DNA of 15,710 nt from an uncultured Alphaproteobacteria bacterium (GTDB lineage Bacteria; Pseudomonadota; Alphaproteobacteria; Rs-D84): positions 1 through 15,710 of the forward strand of contig CALXPA010000016.1 of the NCBI GenBank assembly GCA_944390185.1, in the 5' to 3' direction. Positions within the stretch are counted from its first letter, which is position 1, and each line of letters begins with the position of its first letter. Under the pieces are notes generated by a model. It ran no database searches, was not told the origin of the DNA, and worked only from the letters and a program-made list of their open reading frames with translations. The position numbers and the translations under genes were made by a program. This document shows positions 14,727 through 15,710 of this stretch, one piece after another.

Positions 14727-15404
14727 ATGATTGATATTCAGAAAATTCTTGGTAACAGTGGGGCGCGTGCATCTGTGTGGTGTGCGGCCTGTTCTGATTC
14801 GTCGGATTTGGCGCGTGTGGCAGAAATTGCCATTGCCAGTGGGGCGCCCGCCATTTCTGTGGCGCCAGACAATATTGCAACGTTGTGGCCGTGGCTGGAA
14901 AACCATAATATAAAGATATTTTCCCGCTTTTATGTCGATAACGTCAGTGCAGATGCAATTTCAGATTTGGCAGAAAAAATAAAAACAGGTTTTAAACATG
15001 GGGCGGATGGGGCACAGATTTTTGTCCGCGGTACGGAATTAAGCAGTCTGTTGGAACAATTGCGTATGATACGTGACGATTTGTTTTTCAACAAAGACGT
15101 GGTTATCGGATTGGATATCTGTGATATTGGGCCGTTTGATTGGCGCGCGATATTTGGTGCGCTGGGGGCAATGCGTGTCAATGGGATAATGTTGGCACTG
15201 GTCCATGACGATGGGGATGCGTCTGATTTTGTTGGACGCGTGTTCGCGTGTCTGGGGGCATGGCCAGATGGTATGAACGCAGAACTGCAATTTGCCGCCG
15301 GATTGACACCCAACAGAATAGAGCAAGCAATTCGATTAACCCAGACGATGCAACCAGATATGTTGTCACGCTGTATGTTCTTTGTCGGTGACATGCGGAT
15401 GTGA
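14727..15404 (+). CDS. Uncharacterised protein, possibly a TIM-barrel enzyme
   Basis: The 225-residue soluble protein is not one I can name. The repeating strand-helix rhythm suggests a (beta/alpha)8 barrel of the aldolase or phosphate-binding type. Examples are VAEIAIASGAPAISVAP, IKIFSRFYVD, KTGFKHGADGAQIFV, DVVIGLDICDIG, VNGIMLALVHDD and LQFAAGLTPNRIEQAI. The strands carry Asp, Arg and Ser at their C-terminal ends, where barrel enzymes keep catalytic residues, but I see no diagnostic Schiff-base Lys or metal motif. It diverges from the minus-strand operon, with the two -10 boxes only 12 bases apart. Its 3' end overlaps trmB on the opposite strand by 39 bases. The gene call is firm; the fold is inference. 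Confidence 0.6.
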   Translation: MIDIQKILGNSGARASVWCAACSDSSDLARVAEIAIASGAPAISVAPDNIATLWPWLENHNIKIFSRFYVDNVSADAISDLAEKIKTGFKHGADGAQIFVRGTELSSLLEQLRMIRDDLFFNKDVVIGLDICDIGPFDWRAIFGALGAMRVNGIMLALVHDDGDASDFVGRVFACLGAWPDGMNAELQFAAGLTPNRIEQAIRLTQTMQPDMLSRCMFFVGDMRM

Positions 15405-15710
15405 CAGTACCAGGTATTTTGGGGCCGTCGTTCCAGCCTTGTTTTTAGTTTGATATCTGGTATGAATCGTCTGTATGCCAGGCGTACGTGCATCCAGCGC
15501 GGTTTTTGATATCTGGGTTTTTATCCAGTCAAAGTATTCCCAATGGTCTGTGCCGATGATGATTTGGCCGTCCGTGGTCAGATGTGATGCCAATAAAATC
15601 AAAAAATCTGCGTGTAATAAACGGCGCTTTTCATGTCGTGCCTTGGGCCAGGGATCGGGATGCAATATCCAAATCTGGTCAAATTTCGAATCGGTTGTGC
15701 GCAGAAAATC
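15366..15710 (-). CDS. trmB: tRNA (guanine-N7-)-methyltransferase, C-terminal part
   Basis: TrmB methylates G46 of tRNA to m7G using S-adenosylmethionine. The frame is open to the right edge, so the SAM-binding N-terminal half is outside the window; 114 residues are visible. The diagnostic family motif is present as HPDPWPKARHEKRRLL, preceded by FDQIWIL. Further on lie HLTTDGQIIIGTDHWEY and the TRYQTKNKAG tRNA/substrate block, and the normal short C-terminus follows. The stop lies inside the convergent gene at 14727-15404, a 39-base tail-to-tail overlap, so antisense interference between the two 3' ends is possible. Known homologues are about 210-240 residues, so roughly half is seen. Confidence 0.92.
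   Translation of the reverse strand, partial: DFLRTTDSKFDQIWILHPDPWPKARHEKRRLLHADFLILLASHLTTDGQIIIGTDHWEYFDWIKTQISKTALDARTPGIQTIHTRYQTKNKAGTTAPKYLVLSHPHVTDKEHTA

Noticed and set aside
15370..15378. CGCTGTATG as in the terminator arm
   Set aside because: Nine bases without the rest of the unit; likely chance inside the overlapping gene ends.
1..15710. CRISPR array, tRNA or rRNA gene, insertion sequence, prophage
   Set aside because: No regularly spaced repeats, cloverleaf sequences, transposase or integrase frames, or phage structural genes were seen by reading; the lysozyme domain alone is not evidence for a prophage.

Overview
The window looks like the chromosome of a free-living or host-associated alphaproteobacterium. 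A Ros/MucR-family regulator, an RHH_4-type ribbon-helix-helix protein, ybeY and lnt side by side, and two outer-membrane barrel proteins fit that class. The base composition is moderate, with AT-rich gene borders. The mix of fatty-acid, division, lipoprotein and tRNA-modification genes is ordinary chromosomal housekeeping. No transposase, integrase, tRNA, rRNA or CRISPR array is visible. The species cannot be named from the sequence.

Layout: (1) 1-1477 holds the 3' part of an S41 (C-terminal processing) protease-like gene and a PAP2 phosphatase. (2) 1527-3788 is a DNA translocase (ftsK). (3) 3886-5863 holds two related outer-membrane beta-barrel genes in tandem. (4) 5907-8155 is fabD convergent with rarA, their stops sharing one CTAG. 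(5) 8234-12548 is a probable operon: a MucR-like regulator, a membrane-anchored GH24 lysozyme/TPR protein, and a fused YbeY-Lnt protein. It ends in a strong hairpin at 12555-12588. (6) 14683-12592 on the minus strand is a tight four-gene operon: membrane protein, unknown 169-aa protein, SUKH-like protein, RHH protein. (7) 14727-15404 is an unassigned protein with TIM-barrel-like character. It overlaps the 3' end of trmB, which runs off the right edge.

Two patterns stand out. First, a 29-34 base repeat occurs three times within 2.1 kb, each time at the end of a coding unit. One copy is in frame at the 3' end of the lysozyme/TPR gene. One is in frame exactly where ybeY should stop, at the join to lnt. 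One is a perfect hairpin terminator after lnt. The two in-frame copies read in the same frame (YVHDxGVxS). This suggests a mobile or terminator-like palindromic element that can be translated and that may have created the YbeY-Lnt fusion. Second, most visible promoters are extended -10 (TGn) elements. At several genes (ftsK, fabD, and the divergent pair at 14683/14727) the -10 box lies so close to the ATG that the mRNA should be leaderless.

Three proteins carry unexpected losses. The S41-like protein lacks both the catalytic Ser and Lys. The MucR-like regulator lacks most zinc ligands. The minus-strand operon pairs an immunity-type SUKH fold with proteins of unknown function.
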